Part shown: positions 34,718-43,608 of the stretch, piece by piece
Position numbering within the stretch: the stretch's first letter is position 1
How the letters are laid out: each line of letters begins with the position of its first letter
Assembly (NCBI RefSeq): GCF_018531495.1
Contig: NZ_JAHDTI010000007.1
Location: 248,001 to 312,000, forward strand
Source of the DNA: Nonomuraea sediminis
GTDB lineage: Bacteria > Actinomycetota > Actinomycetes > Streptosporangiales > Streptosporangiaceae
Direction of reading: 5' to 3'
DNA length: 64,000 bases
Translations under genes and position numbers: made by a program
Notes under the pieces: generated by a model
What the model was told of the DNA's origin: nothing
Databases searched by the model: none
Seen by the model: the letters and a program-made list of their open reading frames with translations, nothing else

Positions 34718-34763
34718 CCCCGGCTGTCGTGGGTGCCGGCCGCACTGATCACGACAGCCGGGG
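34718..34763 (-). terminator. Long-stem terminator after the SDR gene
   Basis: Perfect 14-bp arms CCCCGGCTGTCGTG (34718-34731) and CACGACAGCCGGGG (34750-34763) with an 18-base loop lie 10 bp beyond the SDR stop codon on the minus strand. This separates the SDR gene from the Rieske gene transcription unit. Confidence 0.8.
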
Positions 34764-34772
34764 CCGCACGCG

Positions 34773-35516
34773 TCAGGTGGTGACGCCGCCGTCCACCGCG
34801 ATGGAGGCCCCGGTGATGTAGCGGCCTCCCTCGCCGGCCAGGTGAGCGACGGTCGCGGCGATGTCGGCCGGTTCCCCGTAGTGCCCCAGGGCGGTGTACG
34901 CGCTCTGGGCGTCGGCGCCGGGGGCGTCGGCGGGGTTCATGTCGGTATCGATCGGACCGGGATGGACCACGTTGGCGGTGATGCCGCGCGAGCCGAGGTC
35001 ACGGGCAAGGCCCTTGGTCAGCCCGGTGAGCGCGGTCTTGCTCAGCGCGTACAGCGTGATGCCCGGGAAAGGGGTACGGCCGGCCAGGCAACTGCCGATA
35101 TTGATGATCCGCCCGCCTTCGGTCATGTACCCGGAAGCGACCTGGGCGGCGACGAACGGCCCGCGCACATTGACGGCGAGCACCTGATCGAAGTCCTCCA
35201 GCCCGACGTCCGTGAGCGGGCCGGACGGGAACACTCCGGCGTTGTTGACCAGGATGTCCAGCCGGCCGAGCTCCGCGGCCGCCTTCCGGACGGCCTCCGC
35301 GACCGCAGCAGGGTCTCCGGCGTCGGCCTGCAGGGCCACGGCCTGGCGCCCCAGCGCCCTGACCCGATCCACCACGGCGTGCGCCAGGTCGGCGCTGTGC
35401 TGGTAGGTCACCGCCACATCCGCGCCGTCCGCGGCCAGTCGCAGCGCGATCGCCTCGCCGATACCCCGGCTGCCGCCGGTCACCAGCGCCGCCTTGCCGC
35501 CCAGAACCTCAGTCAT
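34773..35516 (-). CDS. Short-chain dehydrogenase/reductase (FabG-like)
   Basis: A 247-residue classical SDR: cofactor motif TGGSRGIGEAIALRL (about residues 13-27), NNAGV (near 90), catalytic Ser in NIGSCLAGR (near 142) and YxxxK in YALSKTAL (Tyr near 156). It reduces or oxidises a ketone/alcohol with NAD(P)H. GAGGGAG precedes the ATG. It lies downstream of, and on the same strand as, the alkyl-sulfatase-like gene but behind a terminator, so it is probably a separate unit. Substrate unknown. Confidence 0.92.
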   Translation of the reverse strand: MTEVLGGKAALVTGGSRGIGEAIALRLAADGADVAVTYQHSADLAHAVVDRVRALGRQAVALQADAGDPAAVAEAVRKAAAELGRLDILVNNAGVFPSGPLTDVGLEDFDQVLAVNVRGPFVAAQVASGYMTEGGRIINIGSCLAGRTPFPGITLYALSKTALTGLTKGLARDLGSRGITANVVHPGPIDTDMNPADAPGADAQSAYTALGHYGEPADIAATVAHLAGEGGRYITGASIAVDGGVTT

Positions 35517-35602
35517 ATGGGACTCCCTCGTGAGTCAGTTTCAGACACCTACGCCCGTGGAACCCCGCTGCGCCCCTCCTGGTTGCACCCGCCCACGGTG
35601 CG

Positions 35603-35649
35603 GTGTTGCCTGCCGTACCGCTGCACTGATTCGGTACGGCAGACAACAC
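35603..35649. terminator. Conserved hairpin, terminator-like (copy 1)
   Basis: A 17-bp stem with one mismatch (GTGTTGCCTGCCGTACC at 35603-35619 with GGTACGGCAGACAACAC at 35633-35649) and a 13-base loop. It lies after the minus-strand gene ending at 35713. Its core and loop resemble a second hairpin at 50765-50793, with a compensating base-pair change. Confidence 0.75.
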
Positions 35650-35712
35650 GCGAGAGGCGCTGTCCGGCCTGCGGCGATGACCAGGTGGGCGCTGAGCAGG
35701 CGCGCCCGAAGG

Positions 35713-37380
35713 TCAGGCGGGTGGCGCCAGTTCGAGGTCGGCGAGGCCCGCGTAGTAGACGAACTTGAACGGGTTGAGCAGTTGATTGCCTTCGATCAGC
35801 CGCTGCAGAACGTCATGCCGGAGGTCGAGGAGCTCAGGCGTGCCGGGGTGGCTGAGGAGCCCCAGGTCGAGGATCCGCAGCGCGAGCGCGTACTCGCCGC
35901 GCCGGGTGAGTTCGGCGCCCGCCGTGTGGAAGGCGGCGGCCGTTCCGCCGCCGAGCAGGTCGACCGCACCGGCCATCTCGGCCGGCGTGAAGTGCTCGAC
36001 GCCCTCCCCTCGGGGATGCCAGTATCCGGTCCGCTGACGGTGGACGCGCTGGATGAAGTGATCGCGGGAGACCAGATAGGGGATGACCGCCGACGGGTGA
36101 TCCTTCAGTACCTGTGGCAGGTGGTTGAGCCGCAGGATCTCGGCCAACGTCAGCCCGTCGGCGATACCGGCCCGTACGGCGGCGTCCAGGTCGCGGAAGG
36201 CCGCGAGCAGCCCGGGGAAGGCCTCGATGGTGTAGGTGGCGGTCAGCCCGGAGTGCCCGTGGATCAGCAGCCGGGGGCGCAGTTCCATGACCGTCTCCAT
36301 CGCCTCGAACAGGCCCTCGGCGGAGCCTTCCGCGAAGAACGGGGCGCCGAGGTACGGCATGCTCATGTCCCCGGTGAACACGACCTCCCGGTCCGGGACG
36401 TGGACGATCAGGCCGTCGTGCGTCTCACCCCCTGCGATCGGAATGAGCACGAACTCGACTCCGCCGACGGTCAGCTTCTCGGGCTCGCTCACCAACTGGT
36501 CCGGCACGGCCTGGACTCGATGGCTGCGGCCGCCCGGCAGGAAGTACCGGAAGGGCTCCGGTCCGGAGTTCTGCAGCCGCAGCTCGTCCGGGAAGTTCGC
36601 CTGCGCGATCACCGTCGCGCCGTCCGCCGTGAGCGCCTCGAGTCCCCCGACGTGATCCCAGTGCGCGTGCGTCAGGATGACATGCGTGATCGGCGATCCG
36701 GTGAGCCGGCGGAGGTCGCGAAGGGCCGCGGCCGCGTGCTCGGGGGTGCTGGCGGAGTCGATGGCGACGACCCCTTCGGCGGTGACGACGAAGGCGAGGT
36801 CGGAGAAGTCATATCCCTGGGCGACGTGCACGTCGGGTGCGAGTTCGACGAGCTGCTGGGGTACGAAACGGAACCCGTCGTCAGCGTCCACCGAGTAGTC
36901 GGTGATCAGTCGCCCGGATCGGCTTCGGGCCGCTTCGGCCTCAGCTGTCCGGCCGAGGAGTTCGTAGGCGTGGGACAGCCCCTCGTGCACGGCCCTCATC
37001 AAGCCGGGCGGGAACTGGTCCCTGACCGCGAGCACGAACTCGAGGTCGGCGACGACGGTTTCCGCGCGGCCCGCGCACCTGGGGAGCCGGGCGAGCGAGG
37101 TTCCCCGGAAGTAGTGCGGAAGCCCGAGGCCGAGGCCGGTCGCCGCGTCCAGCTTGGCGATCGCCTCCTCGGTCTCGCCGTCAAGACGAGCCTGGAACGC
37201 TCCGGCGAGCGCCAGCGAGAGAGCGTCGGCGGGGGTGCTGTCCGAGCGGGCCGTGAAGTAGTCGAAGCCCTCCTGGTAGCGCTCGGCGGCCATGAGCTGG
37301 CTCGCGAGCACGACAGTGGTGCGCTGGTCGGCGTCCGGCCAGGCCGCCGCTTCCTTGAGCGCATCGATCTCGAGCCACAT
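35713..37380 (-). CDS. Alkyl sulfatase-like MBL-fold hydrolase with helical N-terminus
   Basis: A 555-residue protein. The first 165 residues are helical and TPR-like. The MBL domain (about 175-400) has the full metal motif HAHWDH (H238, H240, D242, H243), ETHDG and a later GHSG, and is followed by an alkyl-sulfatase dimerisation-like region (RLNHLPQVLKDHPS, near 465-480) and a C-terminal segment. SDS-hydrolase-type enzymes cleave C-O or S-O bonds of alkyl sulfates. Start ATG 37380 has GAGGAG upstream; a longer frame runs through the membrane gene. It is co-transcribed with the upstream membrane protein (11-bp gap). Confidence 0.85.
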   Translation of the reverse strand: MWLEIDALKEAAAWPDADQRTTVVLASQLMAAERYQEGFDYFTARSDSTPADALSLALAGAFQARLDGETEEAIAKLDAATGLGLGLPHYFRGTSLARLPRCAGRAETVVADLEFVLAVRDQFPPGLMRAVHEGLSHAYELLGRTAEAEAARSRSGRLITDYSVDADDGFRFVPQQLVELAPDVHVAQGYDFSDLAFVVTAEGVVAIDSASTPEHAAAALRDLRRLTGSPITHVILTHAHWDHVGGLEALTADGATVIAQANFPDELRLQNSGPEPFRYFLPGGRSHRVQAVPDQLVSEPEKLTVGGVEFVLIPIAGGETHDGLIVHVPDREVVFTGDMSMPYLGAPFFAEGSAEGLFEAMETVMELRPRLLIHGHSGLTATYTIEAFPGLLAAFRDLDAAVRAGIADGLTLAEILRLNHLPQVLKDHPSAVIPYLVSRDHFIQRVHRQRTGYWHPRGEGVEHFTPAEMAGAVDLLGGGTAAAFHTAGAELTRRGEYALALRILDLGLLSHPGTPELLDLRHDVLQRLIEGNQLLNPFKFVYYAGLADLELAPPA

Positions 37381-37391
37381 TGTCGTCTCCT

Positions 37392-38138
37392 CTACGTCGA
37401 GTACTTCATCGAGCCGGGCACCGAGGGCTCGGTGGCCGGGGCTGTTCGCGGGGCTCTGACCAGCGCGACCACGGACGTGATGTGCAGGGCGAACAGCAGC
37501 GGTACGCCGACTGTCGGGATCAGCACGAGCGGGAGTTCGCTGTTCGGCTGACCGGACGGCGTGATGTCGAGCAGCTGGAATCCGGTGAGTGCGCCGAGCG
37601 CCAGAGCCACGACCAGATCGGCGATGCCGAAGGCGTTGAACCACAGGGCGGCGCGGCGGCCCGTGCCCTGCGCGAGCCTTCGCGCGACCCGCGGCGCAGC
37701 GATACCGGCGGCGATGTCGCCCAGCCCTGCGGGTAGGGCGAACAGCGCGGGCAGATGGCCGAAGGCCATGATGAGCAGGAAGGTCACCCCGGTCACCCGG
37801 AACGAGTGCGGATAGATGAGGCGGCTCATCATGCCCGGAGCCGCCAGGGCGCGCGCCACCACCGGGATACGGCTGAGCGCCAGCAGCGTGCCCAGGAAAC
37901 CGACCACCGCGATCGGCAGCCACGGCAGCCTGTGGTACCAGCCGTTACCCGCGAGCACCGCGCTGACGGTGAACCATCCGGCGAACACGACGGCCGCGCC
38001 GCCGGCGAGCAGCGCCGCAGGCCTTCGGCCCAGACCGGCGCGTTCCGCGCCGCCGTACAGCACGAAGCAGGTCGAAGCCAGGATCGCGGCGACTCCGGCG
38101 ATGGTGATCGCCCAGAGATAGACAGGTGGGTCGTACAT
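37392..38138 (-). CDS. Seven-helix membrane protein
   Basis: A 248-residue integral membrane protein with about seven hydrophobic helices and few charged loops (YLWAITIAGVAAILASTCF, MSRLIYPHSFRVTGVTFLLIM, LWFNAFGIADLVVALALGAL). No catalytic motif is evident. It is first in a two-gene operon with the MBL hydrolase and is divergent from the HxlR regulator, which likely represses it. Confidence 0.8.
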   Translation of the reverse strand: MYDPPVYLWAITIAGVAAILASTCFVLYGGAERAGLGRRPAALLAGGAAVVFAGWFTVSAVLAGNGWYHRLPWLPIAVVGFLGTLLALSRIPVVARALAAPGMMSRLIYPHSFRVTGVTFLLIMAFGHLPALFALPAGLGDIAAGIAAPRVARRLAQGTGRRAALWFNAFGIADLVVALALGALTGFQLLDITPSGQPNSELPLVLIPTVGVPLLFALHITSVVALVRAPRTAPATEPSVPGSMKYST

Positions 38139-38153
38139 GGCATCCCTCCAACC

Positions 38154-38199
38154 AGTTGATATCTACAAGATAGTATTTTGGAGATAGTATCTGTCAACT
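38154..38199. promoter_or_regulatory. Operator region of the HxlR regulator
   Basis: The 64-bp divergent spacer is strikingly A+T-rich. It contains the direct repeats AGATAGTAT at 38168-38176 and 38182-38190 (14-bp period), flanked by the inverted arms AGTTGA (38154-38159) and TCAACT (38194-38199). A third TAGTAT overlaps the regulator start. This is a likely site for HxlR binding to both promoters. Confidence 0.6.
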
Positions 38200-38202
38200 A
38201 GT

Positions 38203-38877
38203 ATGATGACATGCGTGACTCGCAACGTCCGTACCTACGACCACTTCTGTTTGACCGCGCGCGCCCTGGAACGGGTCGGCGACCGTTGGAGTCTGCTGGT
38301 GGTTCGCGACCTTCTCACCGGCGCCAAAAGGTTCACCGACCTGATGGACCGCCTCGGCGGGATCACCCCCAAGACGCTGAGCCAGCGCCTGCGCGAGCTC
38401 GAGGACGCCGACATCGTCACCGCCGACCGCGAGCCGGGCCGGCGGGAGGTCTGGTACCGCCTGACACCGACCGGAGCCGACCTGGAGCCCGTCATCGACG
38501 CGCTCAACTGGTGGGGGGTGCGGCACTCCTGGCGGCTGCCCCGGCCGGGCGAGCCGCTGCACGCCGAGCACCTGCTCCGCGCCGCCGTCCAGGCCGTCGA
38601 CCTCGCCACCGACGATCGCGAGCCTGTCCGCTGGCACTTCCGGCTGGACGGCACGGACTACCTGGCCGAAAGCGACGGCCACCGATGGTCACTCACCGCG
38701 CAAGCCCCGCCCGCACCCGCATGGGCCGACGTCACGATCACCGCGACCACCGACGCCCTGGCCGCCCGCATCTTCGCCCAGTCGGACCTCGGCATCGACA
38801 TCACCGGCGAGCCCGAGCCGGTGCGACGCTTCCGGCAACTGATCGGAACCCTGGCCACCGTCGTGGGTCCCGGCTAG
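38203..38877 (+). CDS. HxlR-family transcriptional regulator with SCP2-like tail
   Basis: A 224-residue regulator. The HxlR winged helix spans about 8-105 (ALERVGDRWSLLVVRDLLTGAKRFTDLMDRLGGITPKTLSQRLRELEDADIV). The second half (about 120-220) resembles an SCP2 or sterol-carrier fold (WHFRLDGTDYLAESDG), a combination common in actinomycetes and likely to bind a hydrophobic ligand. It is divergent from the membrane/MBL operon. The start may be leaderless; no Shine-Dalgarno is visible. Confidence 0.92.
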   Translation: MMTCVTRNVRTYDHFCLTARALERVGDRWSLLVVRDLLTGAKRFTDLMDRLGGITPKTLSQRLRELEDADIVTADREPGRREVWYRLTPTGADLEPVIDALNWWGVRHSWRLPRPGEPLHAEHLLRAAVQAVDLATDDREPVRWHFRLDGTDYLAESDGHRWSLTAQAPPAPAWADVTITATTDALAARIFAQSDLGIDITGEPEPVRRFRQLIGTLATVVGPG

Positions 38878-38997
38878 ACGCGCTCTCGCGACTCCACGTC
38901 CACCACCGCCATCAACGGCGATTTCAAGCCCGATAGTTTGCCTAATCCGGATTCATGCGCCGGTACCAGGCGGAATTCCGCCGGGTAGACAGCAGAC

Positions 38998-39360
38998 ATG
39001 GAGCGCGACAATCCAGACAAAAGGCGGCTTTTGTCTGAACTGTGCAGCTGGTGTGGTGTGGTGATCGCTGACGGCCCGGTGCTGACGCTGGAGCCGTCCA
39101 CGATCCACCTCGGCGGCCCTGCGGCGGCCTTGACCGCGTGTACCGATGATCATCTGGCCGCCCTGCTCGATCACTATCGGCGACGCCCGTTCGTGCACGA
39201 GGAGCTCTGGGCGGGAAAGGTGGCCCGAGCCGAGGAAAGCGCCGGTGGCGTGCTCACCGCCGAGGACCTCACCGAGGCCACCGGGCTGGACCTCGAGCAG
39301 ATCGAGCGATGCAGAGCCTGGATCGAAACCCAGCAGTACCGCCTCGGCCGTCCGTGCTGA
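38998..39360 (+). CDS. Hypothetical protein
   Basis: A 120-residue soluble protein with ELCSWCGVVIADGPV near the N-terminus (one CxxC pair) and acidic helices toward the C-terminus (LTAEDLTEATGLDLEQIERCRAWI). I recognise no family. Third-position G+C and residue make-up look like a real gene. It abuts the convergent mscL gene with no spacer, and no Shine-Dalgarno is obvious. Confidence 0.55.
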   Translation: MERDNPDKRRLLSELCSWCGVVIADGPVLTLEPSTIHLGGPAAALTACTDDHLAALLDHYRRRPFVHEELWAGKVARAEESAGGVLTAEDLTEATGLDLEQIERCRAWIETQQYRLGRPC

Positions 39361-39798
39361 TCAGCCTCCAAGGGCCTTACCGGCAGGTTTCTCGGATTCG
39401 GGGATCAGTGCGATGGTGCACTGGGCGCAGCGGCGCGCTTCGGCGGGAATGTCGCTGAGGCACTCGGGACACTGTTTGGTCGTCGCGTCCTTGTCGCGGT
39501 CGAACAGGCTGATGAGCCGGTTCATGGGCACCACGATCAGCCAATAGATCACCGCTGCGATGAGCAGGAAGCTGAGCAGGTGGTTCAGGAAGTCGCCGTA
39601 CTTGAACTGGCTGCCGTTGACGGTGAAGGAATAGTCGGCGAAGTTGGGCCTCCTGCCTCCCGTGACCGCTCCGATCAGCGGGGTGATCAGGTCGGAGACG
39701 AGTGCCTGGACGAGCCCGCTGAACGTGGCTCCAACGATCACCGCTACCGCCAGCTCGACGATGTTGCCGCGCACCAGAAATTTCTTGAAACCGCCCAT
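39361..39798 (-). CDS. mscL: Large-conductance mechanosensitive channel with zinc-ribbon-like tail
   Basis: A 145-residue MscL: the amphipathic N-terminal helix and TM1 (GFKKFLVRGNIVELAVAVIVGATFSGLVQALVSDLITPLIG) and TM2 (FLNHLLSFLLIAAVIYWLIVVPMNRL) are clear. It opens under membrane tension to release solutes. The C-terminus adds CPECLSDIPAEARRCAQCT (about 110-128), two CxxC pairs like a zinc ribbon, before the end. Such tails occur in actinobacterial MscL annotations and may tune gating or assembly. Confidence 0.95.
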   Translation of the reverse strand: MGGFKKFLVRGNIVELAVAVIVGATFSGLVQALVSDLITPLIGAVTGGRRPNFADYSFTVNGSQFKYGDFLNHLLSFLLIAAVIYWLIVVPMNRLISLFDRDKDATTKQCPECLSDIPAEARRCAQCTIALIPESEKPAGKALGG

Positions 39799-39914
39799 GG
39801 AGCGGGTAACTAGCCGGTCAAGGGATGGTCAAACCCCCGCCATCCGCTGCCAATCGGCCTAGAAGGGGGATTCCTGGGCAGCGTGGATGGCTCCGACGGA
39901 CTTGGGAGGACGAG

Positions 39915-40706
39915 GTGTCCGAGGCCGAAGCCACGGCGCGCCGCGCCGCCAACAGTAAGGCCATGGACCGGTTAGCACGGTTCGGGCTGATCTGTCGCGG
40001 CACGCTGTACGGGTTGATCGGGGTCCTGGCGGTCCAGATCACGCTGGGACACAGCGGGCGCGAGGCGGACAAGAGCGGAGCCATCAGAACGGTGTCCGAC
40101 CTGCCGTTCGGCGCCGTGGTGCTGTGGGCGATGGCCGTGGGATTCGCGGCGCTGACGATCTGGCAGCTCTCGGAGGTGTTCTTCGGTTCCCGCAGGGCCA
40201 AGGACCGCGTCCAGGGCGTCAGCCGGGTCGTGGTGTACGCGTTCGTCTGCTTCTCGCTGCTGACGGTGCTGCTCGCGGGCCGGGCACGGTCGGACGACCG
40301 GCAGTCGCAAGACGTGACGGCCAAGCTGCTCGGCATACCTGGCGGGCAGTTCATCGTCGGCGCGATCGGGCTCGGCATCCTCGCGCTGGGCTTCTACTGG
40401 ATCCGCCAGGGCGTCACGAAGGACTTCCGCAAGTACCTGGGCCCGATGCCGCCGCGCGCCAGGACGGTGATGGACAAGCTCGGCCTGGCGGGTTACGTGG
40501 TCCGCGGACTGGTCGCCGGGCTGGCGGGCGTCTTCGTCGTCGAGGCGGCGATCACCTTCGACCCGGGCAAGGCGGGCGGCATCGACCAGACGTTGCGGGC
40601 CTTCGCCCGCACCCCGGCAGGGCCCTGGCTGCTCGCGGTGGTGGCGATGGGCGTGGTCCTGTTCGCCTGCTACTGCTTCGGGGAGGCACGCTGGCGGCGC
40701 ACATGA
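39915..40706 (+). CDS. DUF1206-family membrane protein
   Basis: A 263-residue membrane protein with about six helices in three repeated pairs (LARFGLICRGTLYGLIGVLAVQI, LGLAGYVVRGLVAGLAGVFVVEAA). The repeated ARxGxxxRGxxYxxxG-like pattern defines DUF1206. Function unknown. The GTG at 39915 follows GGGAGGA; upstream frame is rejected. Its stop overlaps the phospholipase D-like start (ATGA), so the two are co-translated and may act together at the membrane. Confidence 0.88.
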   Translation: MSEAEATARRAANSKAMDRLARFGLICRGTLYGLIGVLAVQITLGHSGREADKSGAIRTVSDLPFGAVVLWAMAVGFAALTIWQLSEVFFGSRRAKDRVQGVSRVVVYAFVCFSLLTVLLAGRARSDDRQSQDVTAKLLGIPGGQFIVGAIGLGILALGFYWIRQGVTKDFRKYLGPMPPRARTVMDKLGLAGYVVRGLVAGLAGVFVVEAAITFDPGKAGGIDQTLRAFARTPAGPWLLAVVAMGVVLFACYCFGEARWRRT

Positions 40707-42259
40707 GACTCGACGACTGGTTCCTCACCGCCGAGGAGCGCGGCAACGACGCGACCCGGCTCGTGCCGTGGACGTGCGGCAATCTGGTACGGCCGCTCAT
40801 CCACGGCGCCGCCTACTTCCGCGAGCTGCGCGAACGCATCGACGACCTCGGCAAGGACGACCTGCTGCTGTTCGCCGACTGGCGCGGAGACCCCGACGAG
40901 CGGCTCACCGACGACGGACCTGGCGTCGGCGAGGCGATGGCCCGGGCAGCGGGGCAAGGCGCCCTCGTCAGGGGCCTGATCTGGCGCTCGCACCTGGATT
41001 TCCTGCGCTTCAGCTCGGCGGAGAACCGCCACCTGGGCACCGGCCTCGAGGCCGCGGGCGGCCAGGCCCTGCTCGACACGCGGGTACGGCGCGGCGGCTC
41101 GCACCACCAGAAGTTCGTCGTCCTCCGCCACGACTCCGGTCCCGAGCGGGACGTGGCCTTCCTCGGCGGCATCGACCTGTGCCACAGCCGCCGCGACGAC
41201 GCCGCGCACGCCGGCGACCCGCAGGTGGCGCCGATGCCCAAGGTGTACGGCGAGCGCCCGCCCTGGCACGACGCGCAGGTCGCGATCTCCGGGCCCGCGG
41301 TGGCCGAGGTGGAGAAGGTCTTCTGCGAACGGTGGGAGGATCCGGCGCCGGAGACCAGGCACCCGATCCACTGGCTGCGTGACCGGCTCGGGCACATGAC
41401 CGACGTGCCGCCGCTGCCCGAGCCGGGCCCGCCACCGCCTGAGGTGGGGACGCACGCCGTACAGCTGCTGCGGACCTATCCGCACCTGCGGTGGGCCTAC
41501 CCGTTCGCGCCGCAGGGGGAGCGGAGCGTGGCGCGGGCCTACCGCAAGGTGCTGTCGCGGGCGCGGTCACTGGTCTACCTGGAGGACCAGTACCTGTGGT
41601 CGACGGACGTGATCGAGCCGTTCGCCGAGGCGCTGCAACGCGAGCCCGAGCTGCGCATGATCATCGTCGTGCCGCGGTACCCGGACCAGGACGGGTGGCT
41701 GGCCGGTCCCGCGAGCCTGATCGGCCGGGCCGAGGCGCTGTCGCGGCTGATGCGCGCGGGTGACGGGCGGGTGGCGCTCTACGACCTGGAGAACCACGCG
41801 GGGATGCCCGTCTACGTGCACGCCAAGGTGTGCGTGGTCGACGACGTGTGGGCCGACGTGGGATCCGACAACGTCAACCTGCGCTCGTGGACGTTCGATT
41901 CCGAGCTGAGCTGCGCGGTCGTCGACGAGCGCGAGGATCCGCGCCCGCCGTACGGCGCCCGCGTCTACGCCAGGGACCTGCGGCTGGAGCTGGCGGCCGA
42001 GCACCTGGACCGCGGACCGGGCGAGCTGGACGACCTGTGCGACCCCGTCGCCGCGTTCGAGGCGTTCACCGAGTCGGCAGCGCGGTTGGAGGCCTGGCAC
42101 AGGAACGGCTGCCGAGGAACTCGCCCGCCGGGGCGGCTCAGACCGCATCCGGCCCCACGGCTGGGCCGCTTCCGGCGGGCGCTGGCGATGCCGCTCTACC
42201 GCATGGTGGTCGATCCCGACGGCAGGCCGTCCTGGTTGCGGCGCTCGGGGGGTTTCTGA
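40703..42259 (+). CDS. Phospholipase D-like protein
   Basis: The 518-residue protein has two HKD-type motifs: HHQKFVVLRHDSG (near residue 135) with FLGGIDLC downstream, and VHAKVCVVDDVWADVGSDNVNLRSW (near 373-397). This is the duplicated active site of the PLD superfamily, which hydrolyses or transfers phosphatidyl groups. No signal peptide; action on the inner leaflet is likely. It is coupled to DUF1206 and its end overlaps the convergent PAP2 gene by 64 bp. Confidence 0.9.
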   Translation: MRLDDWFLTAEERGNDATRLVPWTCGNLVRPLIHGAAYFRELRERIDDLGKDDLLLFADWRGDPDERLTDDGPGVGEAMARAAGQGALVRGLIWRSHLDFLRFSSAENRHLGTGLEAAGGQALLDTRVRRGGSHHQKFVVLRHDSGPERDVAFLGGIDLCHSRRDDAAHAGDPQVAPMPKVYGERPPWHDAQVAISGPAVAEVEKVFCERWEDPAPETRHPIHWLRDRLGHMTDVPPLPEPGPPPPEVGTHAVQLLRTYPHLRWAYPFAPQGERSVARAYRKVLSRARSLVYLEDQYLWSTDVIEPFAEALQREPELRMIIVVPRYPDQDGWLAGPASLIGRAEALSRLMRAGDGRVALYDLENHAGMPVYVHAKVCVVDDVWADVGSDNVNLRSWTFDSELSCAVVDEREDPRPPYGARVYARDLRLELAAEHLDRGPGELDDLCDPVAAFEAFTESAARLEAWHRNGCRGTRPPGRLRPHPAPRLGRFRRALAMPLYRMVVDPDGRPSWLRRSGGF

Positions 42260-42876
42260 GGCCTGCCGTACAGGATCGTGGCGGTGATGGCCAGGCAGCA
42301 GGCGCCGAGCAGGAGACCCCAGCCGACGTCGGTGAGGAAGTGCATGCCGCGGTAGAGCCTGGAGAAGGCGACGATCAGCGGCGCGGCGACGCCGGGCACC
42401 CAGACGAGCACCTGGAGGGCGCGACTGCGCAGGTGGGAGGTCAGCACCAGCGCGACCCCGCAGTAGAAGCAGACCGCGGCGCTGACGTGTCCCGAGGGAA
42501 AGCTCGAGGTCGGCGGGGCGGGATCCAGGTGCGGGACCGGCGGGCGGTGACGGCCGATGGGCTCGGTGGTGGCCAGGAAGACCAGCGACTGGCTCCACAC
42601 CGCCGTCACCAGGAAGATCGTCTCGAGCCAGCGATGGTAGACCAGGCGGAACACGATGCCGGTGATCGCGGTGAGCGCCACGATGTACGGCGTGTCGGAC
42701 AGGCTGCTGCCGAGGTCGGTAAGCGTGTTCAGCAGCGGGGTGCGGCCGGCGGCCAGGCCGCGGCTGACGGCGTCCTCGCCGGTGGGCACGGCCAGGATCA
42801 GCTCGCCCACGCCGAACGTGACCCCGCCCAGCACGAGCAGCGGTAACAGGATCCTCAGCGCGTAGTACTTGACCAT
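42196..42876 (-). CDS. PAP2-family phosphatase (copy 1)
   Basis: A 226-residue membrane phosphatase with about five or six helices. The PAP2 signature is split into PIGRHRPP, PSGHVSAA (PSGH, near 128) and SRLYRGMHFLTDVGWG (SRxYxGxHxxxDV, near 170). It dephosphorylates phosphatidate, diacylglycerol pyrophosphate or undecaprenyl pyrophosphate outside the membrane. Its 3' end overlaps the PLD gene by 64 bp and its 5' end the second PAP2 gene by 22 bp. Confidence 0.9.
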   Translation of the reverse strand: MVKYYALRILLPLLVLGGVTFGVGELILAVPTGEDAVSRGLAAGRTPLLNTLTDLGSSLSDTPYIVALTAITGIVFRLVYHRWLETIFLVTAVWSQSLVFLATTEPIGRHRPPVPHLDPAPPTSSFPSGHVSAAVCFYCGVALVLTSHLRSRALQVLVWVPGVAAPLIVAFSRLYRGMHFLTDVGWGLLLGACCLAITATILYGRPQKPPERRNQDGLPSGSTTMR

Positions 42877-43556
42877 GATTCGGGCTCCAATCCTTCGCTG
42901 ACGGGTGGTTCAGGCCTACGCCCCTGGTCGCGATGCCAGGTCTCGAACGCGGCCGCGGTGGCGGTGACCACCGCGGCGCCGAGCACGATCCCGCCGAGCA
43001 CGTCGGACACCCAGTGCACGCCGAGCGCGACCCGCGTGTACCCGACCGACAGCACCAGCAGCCAGGCCACCGCCCAGGCGACCCGCCGTCCCCAGCGCGG
43101 CAGCGCGGGGAGCAGCAGCAGGACGATCACCCCCGCGCCGAGGGTGGCGTTGGCCGCGTGCCCGGAGGGGAAGGAGTCGCCGGGCGCCAGCGCGACGGGA
43201 TCGGGCAGGACCGGCCTGGCCCTGGCCACGACGATCTTGAGGAGCAGGGCCAGCAGGCCGCCGACGGTGATCGTGGTGATCGCCCAGGCCGCCAGCCGAG
43301 GCGCGCCCCGGTACAGCGTCCAGGCGGCAAGCGCGATGACCGCGATGCGCCACGGCCACGGCCCGAACGCGTCGGTCCACACGGACAGGATCCGGACCCA
43401 CGCCGGGTGCGTATGCGCGTAGGCGTGCAGCTCGAAAGCGACGCCGCGGTCCAGCGCGTTGACGGGCATCCGCGCCACCACCAGGAGCAGCGAGAAGGGG
43501 ATCATGATGAGCGCCACCGCCAGCGCGGCCAGCGCGAGTCTGGGTCCCAGTCGCAT
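42855..43556 (-). CDS. PAP2-family phosphatase (copy 2)
   Basis: A 233-residue phosphatase with about six helices. The three motifs are KIVVARARP, PSGHAANA (PSGH, near 128) and TRVALGVHWVSDVLGG (xRxxxGxHxxxDV). It is the first gene of a two-gene PAP2 operon. Sequence divergence from copy 1 suggests different substrates (phosphatidate versus isoprenyl pyrophosphate, for example). Confidence 0.9.
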   Translation of the reverse strand: MRLGPRLALAALAVALIMIPFSLLLVVARMPVNALDRGVAFELHAYAHTHPAWVRILSVWTDAFGPWPWRIAVIALAAWTLYRGAPRLAAWAITTITVGGLLALLLKIVVARARPVLPDPVALAPGDSFPSGHAANATLGAGVIVLLLLPALPRWGRRVAWAVAWLLVLSVGYTRVALGVHWVSDVLGGIVLGAAVVTATAAAFETWHRDQGRRPEPPVSEGLEPESWSSTTR

Positions 43557-43608
43557 TTCCGGCAGCTACCCGGTTCGAGGCCTATGAGTCTCGGGTAGTC
43601 GCGGTGGC

